Source of the DNA: JACVRW01 sp038323835
Lineage (GTDB): Bacteria > Actinomycetota > Thermoleophilia > Solirubrobacterales > Thermoleophilaceae
Reading direction: 5' to 3'
Length of the DNA stretch: 64,000 nucleotides
NCBI GenBank assembly: GCA_038323835.1
Contig: JBBQHI010000010.1
Location: 25,243 to 89,242 of the forward strand
Shown here: piece by piece, positions 26,068-34,259 of the stretch
Layout of the letters: each line of letters opens with the position of its first letter
How positions within the stretch are numbered: position 1 is the first letter of the stretch
The notes under the pieces: generated by a model
Told to the model about the DNA's origin: nothing
Databases searched by the model: none
Seen by the model: only the letters and a program-made list of their open reading frames with translations
Position numbers and translations under genes: made by a program

Positions 26068-28761
26068 GTGAGCGTGCGCAACCTCGACAAGCTGTTCGCA
26101 CCGAGGCGCGTCGCGGTGGTGGGCGCCGGAATGGCCTCCACCGGCGTTGGTCACATCGTGCTGCGGAACCTGCTCGAGGGCGGCTTCGAGGGCGTGGTGT
26201 ACCCGGTCAATCCCGGGCACGAGTCGATCCACGGCGTGCAGGCGTACGCCGCCATCGGCGACACTCCGGAGCCCCCTGACCTCGCGCTGGTATGCACGCC
26301 CGCGGCCGCCGTGCCGGACGTGGTCCAGGCCTGCGGAGAGGCGGGGGTGGGCGCGGTCGCGGTGATCTCGGCCGGCTTCCGCGAGACTGGAACGGAGGGG
26401 GCGGCCCTGGAGGCCGAGGTGGCCCGGCGCGCCGCCGCGTTCGACGGGCTGCGCGTCCTCGGCCCGAACTGTCTCGGGCTGATCGTTCCGCGCCTCGGGC
26501 TCAACGCCAGCTTCGCCGCCTCCATGCCCGGGGACGGTCACGTCGCGTTCGTGAGCCAGTCGGGCGCGCTGGCCACCTCGCTGATCGACTGGGCGGAGGG
26601 CGGGCGGGTCGGGTTCTCCCACGTCGTCTCGGTCGGAAACATGATGGACGTGGATCTGGGCGACATGATCGACTACCTCGGCCAGAGCCCGGGCACGCGC
26701 TCGATCATCCTCTACGTCGAGAACGTCACGAACCCGCGCAAGTTCATGTCCGCCGCGCGCGCGTTCGCCCGGGGCAAGCCGATCGTGGCCTACAAGGCGG
26801 GACGGTTCGCCGCCTCGGCGAAGGCGACGGTGTCGCACACGGGAGCGATGGCGGGGGAGGACAGCGTGTATGACGCCGCCTTCGAGCGGGCGGGGATCGT
26901 GCGCGTCGACCGCATCGAGGACGTGTTCGCCACCGCCGAGCTGCTGTCCCACGAGCGGCGCCCCGCGGGGCCGCGGCTGGCGATAGTGACCAACGCCGGC
27001 GGTCCCGGCGTCATGGCGGCGGACACCCTGCTGGCCCGGGGCGGGCTCCTGGCCGAGCTGGGTCCGGACACCGCGAAGGCGCTGGCCGAAACGCTTCCCG
27101 CTTCGGCGTCGATCACCAACCCGGTGGACGTCCTGGGAGACGCCCCGCCGGAGCGGCTCGACGCGGCGGTCACCGCGCTGCTGGCCGACCGCGGGGTGGA
27201 CGCAGTGCTCGCCATCCTCACCCCCCAGGCGATGACCGATCCGACCACGGCGGCCGCCGCCGTGGCCGCGGCCGGGCGCGGCCGGCGCAAGCCGCTGCTT
27301 GCCGCGTGGATGGGCGGGCCATCGGTGGCCGAGGGGTTGCGCGTGCTCGAGGAGGCGGGCGTACCCGCCTACAACTATCCCGAGCAGGCGGTGGAGGCCT
27401 TCATGCACCTGGTGGCCTACGCGCGCAATCTCGAGACGCTGCACGAGACCCCCCGATCTCTGCCCGTGTCCTTCGCCCTCGACCGCGGCCGGGTCAAGGA
27501 CCTCATGGCCACGATCCTCTCGGAGGGAGACGAGGTGCTCTCCGAGGCCTCGGCGAAGGCGCTGCTCGACGCCTACGAGATCCCCGTTACCAAGCCGCTG
27601 CCCGCCGCGAGCCCCGAAGACGCGGTGGCGGCGGCCGAGCGGATCGGCTATCCGGTCGTGCTCAAGGTCCGCTCGCCGGACGTGACCCACAAGACCGACG
27701 TCGGCGGGGTGGCCGTGGGCGTTGATACCCCCGACGAGGTCGTGGCCGCCTATGAGCGCATCGTGAGCTCGGTGGCGGAGCACCAGCCCGATGCTCACGT
27801 CCGCGGTGTGACCGTTCAGCCGATGGTGGCCACGCCGGGCTACGAGCTCCTGCTCGGCGCGCGCAAGGACGCGAGCTTCGGGGCGGTCATCCTTGTGGGC
27901 GCGGGAGGCGTGGCCGCGGAGGTGCTCGGCGACCGCACGCTGGGGCTGCCCCCGCTGAACGAGCGGCTCGCGCGGCGCATGCTGGAGTCATTGCGGATCT
28001 GGCCGCTGCTGGTGGGGCACCGCGGGAGACCGGCGGTGGACCTCGACTCGCTGCTCGAGCTCATCGTCCGGTTCTCCCACCTCGTGGCCGACTACCCCGA
28101 GATCGAGGAGATCGACATCAATCCGCTGCTCGCCACCTCCGAGGGCGCGGTGGCCCTGGACGCCCGGGCGGTGATCGATCAGAGCCTGGTCGGCCGCGCG
28201 CCTGCGCCGTTCGCACACCTGGCGATCCGGCCTTACCCGGAGGAGTACACGCGCGAGATCACCACCCAGAGTGGCCTGCGCGTGTTGCTCCGCCCGATCA
28301 AGCCCGAGGACGAGCCGCTCTGGCACGACATGCTCGCGGCCTGCTCGCTCGAGTCGATTCACGGCCGCTTCCGCGGGCTGGTCAAGCACACGCACGCGAT
28401 GGCCACGCGGTTCTGCTTCATCGACTACGACCGGGAGATGGCGATCGTGGCCGAGGTCGAGGAGGAGGGCGAGCGCAGGCTCGCCGGCATCGGCCGCCTT
28501 GTGGCCGACCCGGATCATCACGACGCCGAGTACGCGGTGCTGGTGGCCGACCCGTGGCAGGGCAAGGGCCTGTCCGACGCGCTCACCGACTACTGCCTCG
28601 AGATCGCCAGCCGGTGGGGGGTGGGGCTGGTGTACGCGGAGACCACTCCCGACAACAACCGCATGGTTGCCGTGCTCCGCGCCCACGGCTTCGAGGTCAA
28701 GAGCAAGCTCGAGGAGGGGCTCGTTGTGGGCAGGCGAGGGACAGAGGCGGACCCCGCCTAG
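26068..28761 (+). CDS. ADP-forming acyl-CoA synthetase fused to GNAT (Pat/PatZ-like)
   Basis: An 897-residue protein with the layout CoA-binding (about 8-130), CoA ligase with His257 in VSHTGAMAGED, second ligase part, ATP-grasp (about 500-700; VVLKVRSPDVTHKTDVGGV, DINPLL) and a C-terminal GNAT domain (about 735-890; VADPWQGKGLSDALTDYC, NNRMVAVLRAHGF). PatZ-type protein lysine acetyltransferases have this domain order; PatZ itself has a dead ligase domain, but here the phospho-histidine motif is kept. It may interconvert acetyl-CoA and acetate with ATP, acetylate proteins such as acetyl-CoA synthetase, or both. GTG start, six bases after TACCCT. Its stop interlocks with the por operon (CTAG). 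Confidence 0.9.
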   Translation: MSVRNLDKLFAPRRVAVVGAGMASTGVGHIVLRNLLEGGFEGVVYPVNPGHESIHGVQAYAAIGDTPEPPDLALVCTPAAAVPDVVQACGEAGVGAVAVISAGFRETGTEGAALEAEVARRAAAFDGLRVLGPNCLGLIVPRLGLNASFAASMPGDGHVAFVSQSGALATSLIDWAEGGRVGFSHVVSVGNMMDVDLGDMIDYLGQSPGTRSIILYVENVTNPRKFMSAARAFARGKPIVAYKAGRFAASAKATVSHTGAMAGEDSVYDAAFERAGIVRVDRIEDVFATAELLSHERRPAGPRLAIVTNAGGPGVMAADTLLARGGLLAELGPDTAKALAETLPASASITNPVDVLGDAPPERLDAAVTALLADRGVDAVLAILTPQAMTDPTTAAAAVAAAGRGRRKPLLAAWMGGPSVAEGLRVLEEAGVPAYNYPEQAVEAFMHLVAYARNLETLHETPRSLPVSFALDRGRVKDLMATILSEGDEVLSEASAKALLDAYEIPVTKPLPAASPEDAVAAAERIGYPVVLKVRSPDVTHKTDVGGVAVGVDTPDEVVAAYERIVSSVAEHQPDAHVRGVTVQPMVATPGYELLLGARKDASFGAVILVGAGGVAAEVLGDRTLGLPPLNERLARRMLESLRIWPLLVGHRGRPAVDLDSLLELIVRFSHLVADYPEIEEIDINPLLATSEGAVALDARAVIDQSLVGRAPAPFAHLAIRPYPEEYTREITTQSGLRVLLRPIKPEDEPLWHDMLAACSLESIHGRFRGLVKHTHAMATRFCFIDYDREMAIVAEVEEEGERRLAGIGRLVADPDHHDAEYAVLVADPWQGKGLSDALTDYCLEIASRWGVGLVYAETTPDNNRMVAVLRAHGFEVKSKLEEGLVVGRRGTEADPA

Positions 28762-30404
28762 ATCTTCTCGGGCACCATCTCGATCGCTCCGCACGGGCAC
28801 TCGGCCACGCAGATGCCGCAGCCCTTGCAGTAGTCGAGGTCGATCTCGTAGCCGTTCACGTTGGCGCCCGCGGCCTCGCTCAGCTTGAGCACCGCGTTGT
28901 CTGGACAGACGCCGTAGCAGTTGTCGCACGAGAAGCAGTTCCCGCAGGAGAGGCAGCGGCGCGCCTCGAAGAGGGCGTTCGACTCGTCCAGTCCGCCCAC
29001 TACCTCGTCGAAGGTGGAGCTGCGACGCGCCGCCTCCAGCTCGGGCTGCACCGTGCGCGGAGCGTCGGCGTAGTACCAGGTGTTCAACATCTCGAAGGTG
29101 ATGAGCTCGGGCGCGACCGGCGGCCGGTACTCCTGCTCCCGCAGCCAGCCGTCGATGTGTCTCGCTGCCTGCTTGCCGTGCCCGACACCAACCGTCACCG
29201 TGCGCTCGTCGGGCACCATGTCGCCGCCCGCGAAGATCCCGGCGTGGCCGGTCATCATGTTCGGGCCGACCCTCACCACGCCGTCCTCCACCTCGATGCC
29301 GGTCACATCGTCAAGCAGCGACAGGTCGGTGTCCTGGCCGAGGGCGAGCACCACCGAGTCGGCCTCGAGCTCCTCGAGCTCCCCGGTGGGCTGGGGGAAG
29401 CCGCTGTCGTCCAGCTCCATCTTCTCGATCACGAGCCTGCCCTCGTCGGCCTGCTTGATCGTGGAGAGCCAGCGCATCAGCACGCCCTCCTGCTCCGCCT
29501 CCTCGACCTCGAAGTCGTGCGCGGGCATGCGCTCTCGGTTTCGCCGGTACACCACGATCGCCTCCGAGGCGCCGAGCCGCTTGGCGGTGCGGGCCACGTC
29601 CATCGCGGTGTTGCCGCCGCCGTAGACCACCACGCGCCGGCCGAGCATCGGTGGCTCCTCGCCCTCCATGCTGCGCAGCACCGAGAGCGCGTCCAGGATG
29701 TGCGCCGACTCGCCGGCGGGGATGTAGGCCCGCTTCGAGATGTGGGCCCCGACGGCCAGGAAGGCGGCGTCGAAGCCTCCCTCCCGCATCGACTCCTCGA
29801 TGTCCTCGACCTTGCGGTTCAGCTCGAGCTTCACGCCCATGTCGAGGATGCGCCCCACCTCGGCGTCGAGCACGTCGCGGCCGAGCCGGTACTTGGGGAT
29901 GCCGAACCGCATCATGCCGCCGGTGGCCGGTCCGGCCTCGTGGATCGTGACGCTGTGACCGAGGCGGGTGAGGTGGTAGGCGGCCGAGAGTCCCGAGGGG
30001 CCCGCTCCCACCACCAGCACGCGCTTCCCGGATGGCGCGGCGTCCACCTCGATCCTCCAGCCTTCCTCGATCGCCTTGTCGCCGAGGAAGCGCTCCACCG
30101 AGTTGATCCCCACGGCCTCGTCGAGCTGGCCGCGGTTGCAGGCGGTCTCGCAAGGGTGGTAACAGACGCGCCCCATGATGGCCGGGAACGGGTTGTCCTC
30201 CATGATCTGGCGCCAGCCGCGCTCGTATCCGTCGCCGCCCTCCTCGGCGTGGTAGAGCCACTGCTGGATGTTCTCGCCGGCCGGGCAGCCGTGGTTGCAC
30301 GGGGGCATGCGATCGACGTAAACGGCGCGCTCGGTGCGCCAGCTTCCAGTCTTGTTGGCGCGGCTCGTGCCGACGTCGAGCGTGATGGCGAAGGGCTTCT
30401 CCAT
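28758..30404 (-). CDS. GltD-like NAD(P)H oxidoreductase fused to a 2x[4Fe-4S] ferredoxin
   Basis: A 548-residue flavoprotein. N-terminal GltD-type FeS binding region: PPCNHGCPAGENIQQWL, then CYHPCETACNRGQLDEAVGI; FAD fold VLVVGAGPSGLSAAYHLTRLGH (about 128-149); second nucleotide fold VVVYGGGNTAMDVARTAKRLGA; GIFAGGDMV. The last 80 residues are a PorD-like ferredoxin with CLSCGNCFSCDNCYGVCP and CKGCGICVAECPCGAIEM. It is the last gene of the por operon, starting where porB ends. It probably passes electrons between POR ferredoxin centres and NAD(P)H, replacing a separate delta subunit. GTG 30407 is an alternative start. Confidence 0.9.
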   Translation of the reverse strand: MEKPFAITLDVGTSRANKTGSWRTERAVYVDRMPPCNHGCPAGENIQQWLYHAEEGGDGYERGWRQIMEDNPFPAIMGRVCYHPCETACNRGQLDEAVGINSVERFLGDKAIEEGWRIEVDAAPSGKRVLVVGAGPSGLSAAYHLTRLGHSVTIHEAGPATGGMMRFGIPKYRLGRDVLDAEVGRILDMGVKLELNRKVEDIEESMREGGFDAAFLAVGAHISKRAYIPAGESAHILDALSVLRSMEGEEPPMLGRRVVVYGGGNTAMDVARTAKRLGASEAIVVYRRNRERMPAHDFEVEEAEQEGVLMRWLSTIKQADEGRLVIEKMELDDSGFPQPTGELEELEADSVVLALGQDTDLSLLDDVTGIEVEDGVVRVGPNMMTGHAGIFAGGDMVPDERTVTVGVGHGKQAARHIDGWLREQEYRPPVAPELITFEMLNTWYYADAPRTVQPELEAARRSSTFDEVVGGLDESNALFEARRCLSCGNCFSCDNCYGVCPDNAVLKLSEAAGANVNGYEIDLDYCKGCGICVAECPCGAIEMVPEKI

Positions 30405-31489
30405 CACTGCGGCCCCCGCTCGGCCTCGGCGAGCACGCGCAGGAGCGGAGTGTCGGGGGAGTCCGTGGCCTCGCCAGGGAGGTCGGCCGAGGTCTCGCTG
30501 TCCAGGAGGAGCCCGTAGCGCTTGATGTTGCGGTCGGCGATCGCCTGGATCCGCTCCACCACATCCGGACGCCCCTTCGGGCCGAACAGGTGCGCGAAGC
30601 GCCGCTGGAGCTTCAGGTACTCCTCGACAGGCACTCGGCGCCGGATCTTCGAGACGCCCACCACCTCTCCGTCCACCGCCTCGAACACCGGGAAGAGGCC
30701 CGTCTCCTTCACCAGCCGGGCGAGCCGGATGGTGTCGTGAGACGCCGAGCCCCAGCCGAGCGGGCAGGGCACGAACACGTGCAGGTACCGCGGGCCGCGG
30801 AACTCCATCGCGCGCTCCACCTTGTACTCGAGGTCGCGCAGCTCGGACACCGTCGCGGTCGCCACGTAGGGGATCTCGTGGGCCATCGCGATCAGCGGCG
30901 CGTTCTTGCCCTGGCCGAAGACGTTGCCCGGCTCATCGCCCACCGGCTTGGTGGTGGCGGTGCGCGCTGCGGGCGGGGTCGCCCCCGAGCGCTGCACGCC
31001 GGTGTTCATGTAGCCCTCGTTGTCGTAGCAGATGTAGAGCACGTCGTCCCCGCGCTCGAACATGCCCGAGAGGCAGGCAAAGCCGATGTCCAGGGTCCCG
31101 CCGTCGCCTCCCTGGCCCACCACGCGCACGTCGTCCCGGCCCTTCACCTTCATCGCCGCCGCGATCCCCGTGGCCACGGCCGGCGCGTTGCCGAAGAGCG
31201 AGTGGATCCAGGGTAGCTGCCAGGACGACTCGGGGTAGGGGGTGGAGAAGACCTCCAGGCATCCGGTGGCGTTGGCGGCTATCAACTTCCCGCCCGTCGC
31301 GCGCATGGCGGCGTCCAGGGCGTAGCGGGCTCCCAGTGCCTCGCCGCAGCCCTGGCAGGCGCGGTGCCCAGAGGTGAGCGTGTTCGATCGCTCCACGCGC
31401 GCCTGCACCGAGCGCTCCTCGGGCGGCAGCAGGCGATTGCCGGCCACGAAGCTGCCTGCTTGATAGAACTTGATCTGCTGGTAGGGCAT
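30404..31489 (-). CDS. porB: 2-Oxoacid (pyruvate) ferredoxin oxidoreductase, beta subunit
   Basis: A 361-residue thiamine-diphosphate subunit. The CQGCGEALGARYALDAA segment supplies FeS-ligand cysteines, and GNAPAVATGIAAAMK, VVGQGGDGGTLDIGFACLSGMFER (the GDG TPP motif) and YDNEGYMNTGVQRSGATP give the cofactor pocket. It lies between the alpha subunit (9 bases upstream) and the GltD-ferredoxin fusion. With the other subunits it converts pyruvate and CoA to acetyl-CoA, CO2 and reduced ferredoxin. Beta-subunit features favour pyruvate over 2-oxoglutarate, but the sequence alone does not decide. Confidence 0.92.
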   Translation of the reverse strand: MPYQQIKFYQAGSFVAGNRLLPPEERSVQARVERSNTLTSGHRACQGCGEALGARYALDAAMRATGGKLIAANATGCLEVFSTPYPESSWQLPWIHSLFGNAPAVATGIAAAMKVKGRDDVRVVGQGGDGGTLDIGFACLSGMFERGDDVLYICYDNEGYMNTGVQRSGATPPAARTATTKPVGDEPGNVFGQGKNAPLIAMAHEIPYVATATVSELRDLEYKVERAMEFRGPRYLHVFVPCPLGWGSASHDTIRLARLVKETGLFPVFEAVDGEVVGVSKIRRRVPVEEYLKLQRRFAHLFGPKGRPDVVERIQAIADRNIKRYGLLLDSETSADLPGEATDSPDTPLLRVLAEAERGPQ

Positions 31490-31498
31490 GCCGTCTCC

Positions 31499-32752
31499 TC
31501 AGTGCGATCGTGCGGCGACGGTCCCCACGTCGCGAAGGATGCTCTCGGCGTGCGGGCCGGTGGCGAGGCCGTGCTGCGTGCGCTCCAGCTCGCGCCTCAC
31601 GAGGTCCCAGTCCATGTCGAGGAACGTCTGGGGCTCGAGCCGGTCATCCACCGCCTCGGCGAAGAGCCCGCGCAGCGAGCGCTTGGTGATCGGCCGCCCG
31701 CCGAGCCCGGCCACCACGTCGTACACGCGGATCGGAGTCCCCGACAGCGCGAGGCGCACGTTCTGGCCGACGATCCCGCCCACCCCGATGGCGAACGCCT
31801 TCTCGAGGACCACGACCCGTTGCGCACCGGCGAGCGCCTTGCGGACCTCCTCAAGCGGATACGGGCGGAACGTCTTGACCCCGAGGGCGCCGATGCTTAC
31901 GCCCTTCTCGCGGAGCTCGTCCACCACGTCCTGGATCGTCCCGAGCACTGACCCGAGCGCCAGCACCACCGTCTCCGCGTCCTCGATGCGGTAGCCGCTG
32001 ATGAGGCCGCCGGACTCGCGCCCGAAGATCTCCTTGAACTCGGCCGCGATCTCGGGGATCAGGTCGAGCGCCTGCATCTGCTTGGCGTGCATCAGGTACT
32101 TCACCTCCGAGAAGGCCTCCGGGCCAACCATGGCCCCGATCGTCACCGGCTCGGCCGGATCGAGCACCTGCCTCGGCTCGAAGGGCGGCAGGAAGGCGTC
32201 CACCTGCTCCTGGCCGGGCACGTCCACACGCTCGTAGGCGTGGGTGAGGATGAAGCCGTCCATGCACACCATCACCGGCAGCGATAGCCGCTCGGCGAGC
32301 ATGAACGCCTGGATGTGAAGGTCGAGGGCCTCCTGGCCGGATTCGGCGTAGAGCTGGATCCAGCCCGAGTCGCGCTGGGACATCGAGTCGCTGTGGTCGT
32401 TCCAGATGTTGATCGGCGAGCCGATGGCGCGGTTCGCCACCGTCATCACGATCGGCAGGCCGAGACCGGACGCGTTGTAGAGCGCCTCCGCCATGAAGAG
32501 CAGGCCCTGGCTCGCCGTGGCGGTATAGGGGCGCGCGCCGGCCGCCGAGGCGCCGATGGCCACGGACATCGCCGCGAACTCCGACTCGACGCTCACGTAC
32601 TCGCAGGGCGAGAGCTCGCCCGTTCGCACCTTGTCCGAGAGCGACTCGACGATGTGGGTCTGGGGCGAGATCGGGTAGGCGCAGATGACCTCCGGACGGC
32701 AGAGGGCGATCGCGTCCGCCACGGCCTGGGAACCCTCCTTCTGCTCAAGCAC
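31499..32752 (-). CDS. porA: 2-Oxoacid (pyruvate) ferredoxin oxidoreductase, alpha subunit
   Basis: A 417-residue subunit: GSQAVADAIALCRPEVICAYPISPQTHIVE (pyrimidine-binding domain start), VESEFAAMSVAIGASAAGARPYTATASQGLLFM, NIWNDHSDSM, and a C-terminal domain VLALGSVLGTIQDVVDELREKG with FRPYPLEEVRKAL. Begins at GTG 32752, overlapping the gamma-subunit stop by eight bases; longer starts in the same frame intrude on that gene. Gene order gamma, alpha, beta, then GltD-ferredoxin. The separate-subunit form is typical of archaea and some actinobacteria rather than the single-chain NifJ. Confidence 0.92.
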   Translation of the reverse strand: MLEQKEGSQAVADAIALCRPEVICAYPISPQTHIVESLSDKVRTGELSPCEYVSVESEFAAMSVAIGASAAGARPYTATASQGLLFMAEALYNASGLGLPIVMTVANRAIGSPINIWNDHSDSMSQRDSGWIQLYAESGQEALDLHIQAFMLAERLSLPVMVCMDGFILTHAYERVDVPGQEQVDAFLPPFEPRQVLDPAEPVTIGAMVGPEAFSEVKYLMHAKQMQALDLIPEIAAEFKEIFGRESGGLISGYRIEDAETVVLALGSVLGTIQDVVDELREKGVSIGALGVKTFRPYPLEEVRKALAGAQRVVVLEKAFAIGVGGIVGQNVRLALSGTPIRVYDVVAGLGGRPITKRSLRGLFAEAVDDRLEPQTFLDMDWDLVRRELERTQHGLATGPHAESILRDVGTVAARSH

Positions 32753-33332
32753 GGAGCGCCTCCTGCTGGGAGCGCACGAAGTCGAACGCCGCCTGTGCGG
32801 CGGCCACGTTCGCATCGCCCATCTTGCCGGCGAACTTCTTGCGCACCGCCGCGGCCACGGACTCGAGCGCGATCACCCCGCTGAGCGCGGCGAACCCGCC
32901 GAGCAGCACCGCGTTGGGGATGGGCCGCCCCACGTGCTCGCGGGCCAGGTCGGAGGCGGGCACCGTGAGGAGGCGCTCGTGACGGAACCGGCGTACGAAC
33001 TCGCCCAGGCCAAGATCGTCCAAGCTGCGGGACGAGTTGATCAGGATGTAGCCGTCCTCGCTCAGCCCGCCGAAGACGTCCACTTGGTGCAGGAGCGTCG
33101 GGTCCTGGATGATCAATGCGTCGGGCTCGGAGATCGGCTCGCGAGCCCTGATCTCCCGGTCGTCGATGCGGCAGAAGGCCACCACCGGCGCGCCCATGCG
33201 CTCGGAGCCGAAGCTCGGGAACGCCTGCGCGTGCCGGCCCTCGATGAACGCGGCCACCGACAGCAGCTCCGCGGCCGTCACGACCCCCTGGCCACCCCGG
33301 CCGTGGATGCGCACCTGGAACACGATTCGCAC
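32745..33332 (-). CDS. porG: 2-Oxoacid (pyruvate) ferredoxin oxidoreductase, gamma subunit
   Basis: A 195-residue subunit opening with the gamma-family signature VRIHGRGGQGVVTAAELLSVAAFIEG, then AFPSFGSERMGAPVVAFCRI, DALIIQDPTLL and a C-terminal PNAVLLGGFAALSGVIALESV. The CoA-contacting GGQG loop is intact. Starts at GTG 33332 and is the first gene of the por operon; the promoter lies in the 87-base gap to the divergent Usp, which also holds the best copy of the recurring 15-bp motif (33359-33373). Confidence 0.92.
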   Translation of the reverse strand: MRIVFQVRIHGRGGQGVVTAAELLSVAAFIEGRHAQAFPSFGSERMGAPVVAFCRIDDREIRAREPISEPDALIIQDPTLLHQVDVFGGLSEDGYILINSSRSLDDLGLGEFVRRFRHERLLTVPASDLAREHVGRPIPNAVLLGGFAALSGVIALESVAAAVRKKFAGKMGDANVAAAQAAFDFVRSQQEALRA

Positions 33333-33358
33333 CGTAGCCCGGCCGGTGTGGGGGGGCG

Positions 33359-33373
33359 TCCGTAGTTCCCCGC
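33359..33373 (+). promoter_or_regulatory. Recurring 15-bp motif, best copy, between por operon and Usp
   Basis: TCCGTAGTTCCCCGC, preceded by GCG, in the 87-base gap between divergent porG and the Usp gene. The -10-like hexamer of the Usp (TACGCT, 33406-33411) begins 33 bp downstream of the motif, and porG starts 26 bp to the left, so the site could act on either promoter. Related copies occur at 8155, 11686, 14290, 24031 and 34743. Confidence 0.55.
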
Positions 33374-33419
33374 CGCGGCGCGTGGCACGACCCGGATAGC
33401 GGGGCTACGCTCTGCGGCC

Positions 33420-34175
33420 TTGGCCCCGGCATTCGAACGGATCGTGTGTGTCGTCGACCCCCTGGCCGGAACGGCCGAGGGGGCGCGCCAGGCGGTGTGG
33501 CTGGCGGCCCGGGCCACCGAGCTCACCTTTCTCGCCGTGGTGGAGGGCGGTGATGAGGGCCGGGCGGGCGCGGCGCTCGACTCGGCCACACGGCTGGCGG
33601 CGGACCACGGCCTCGCCGCGGCCGCGCATCGGATCACGAGCCGGAACGCGCCGGAGGACGTGATCGACTCGAGCCGGGGGGCCGACCTCCTGGTGGTGGA
33701 CGCGGGGGCGCGCGATGTGTGGATCGGCGGCTTGGCGTCCGCGGCGGTTCACGCTGCGCCGCTTCCCGTCCTCGTCGCGCGCGCGGCGCCCGAGGGTCAC
33801 GACTTTCCCGGCCTCGTTCTCGTGGCCATCGACGGCTCGGCCGAGTCACGGCGCGGCCTGGCGCTCGGCGGCCGGATCGCGACTGCGCATCCGGCGCGCG
33901 TGGCCGTGATACAGGTCGCGGACGGGCGGCTCGAGGGTGCCGGCACGCTCGCGGAGGACGGCGCCGCGCTCGCCCGGCTCGGCGTCGAGCCCGCCCTGCT
34001 CGAAGCGCACGGCAATCCAGCCGCGGCCATCACAGAGAGCGCCGTGAGGGAGCGCGCGTCCCTGATCGTGATCGGGAGCCGGGGGCTCGGCCGTGCGCGT
34101 GTGCTGGGCAGCGTGGGCGAGCGCGTGGCGCACGAGGCGCCGTGCTCGGTGCTCGTGCTGCGGGGCGTGTCCTGA
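33420..34175 (+). CDS. Tandem-domain universal stress protein (TTG start)
   Basis: A 251-residue compact two-domain Usp. Domain 1 (about 6-120) is degenerate: IVCVVDPLAGTAEG with no clear ATP loop. Domain 2 (about 132-250): VLVAIDGSAESRRGLALGG and IVIGSRGLGRARVLGSVGERVAHEAPCSVLVL, where the loop between the second and third glycines is short (7 residues) but ends GS. The TTG start is eight bases after TACGCT, fitting the leaderless pattern seen across the window. It is divergent from the por operon and so probably co-regulated with it. Confidence 0.85.
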   Translation: MAPAFERIVCVVDPLAGTAEGARQAVWLAARATELTFLAVVEGGDEGRAGAALDSATRLAADHGLAAAAHRITSRNAPEDVIDSSRGADLLVVDAGARDVWIGGLASAAVHAAPLPVLVARAAPEGHDFPGLVLVAIDGSAESRRGLALGGRIATAHPARVAVIQVADGRLEGAGTLAEDGAALARLGVEPALLEAHGNPAAAITESAVRERASLIVIGSRGLGRARVLGSVGERVAHEAPCSVLVLRGVS

Positions 34176-34259
34176 GGCCGCCGCTCACGTCGCCACTCAA
34201 TCCGTAACAATCGACCGTTCGCCGCGAGCATCCAAACCCAGAGACAAAGAGGTGAGTCA

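Noticed and set aside
25684..27798. A 704-codon minus-strand open frame over the ACS-GNAT gene
   Set aside because: Only its last 110 codons (the broken flavoprotein) are real; the rest mirrors the ACS-GNAT coding sequence.
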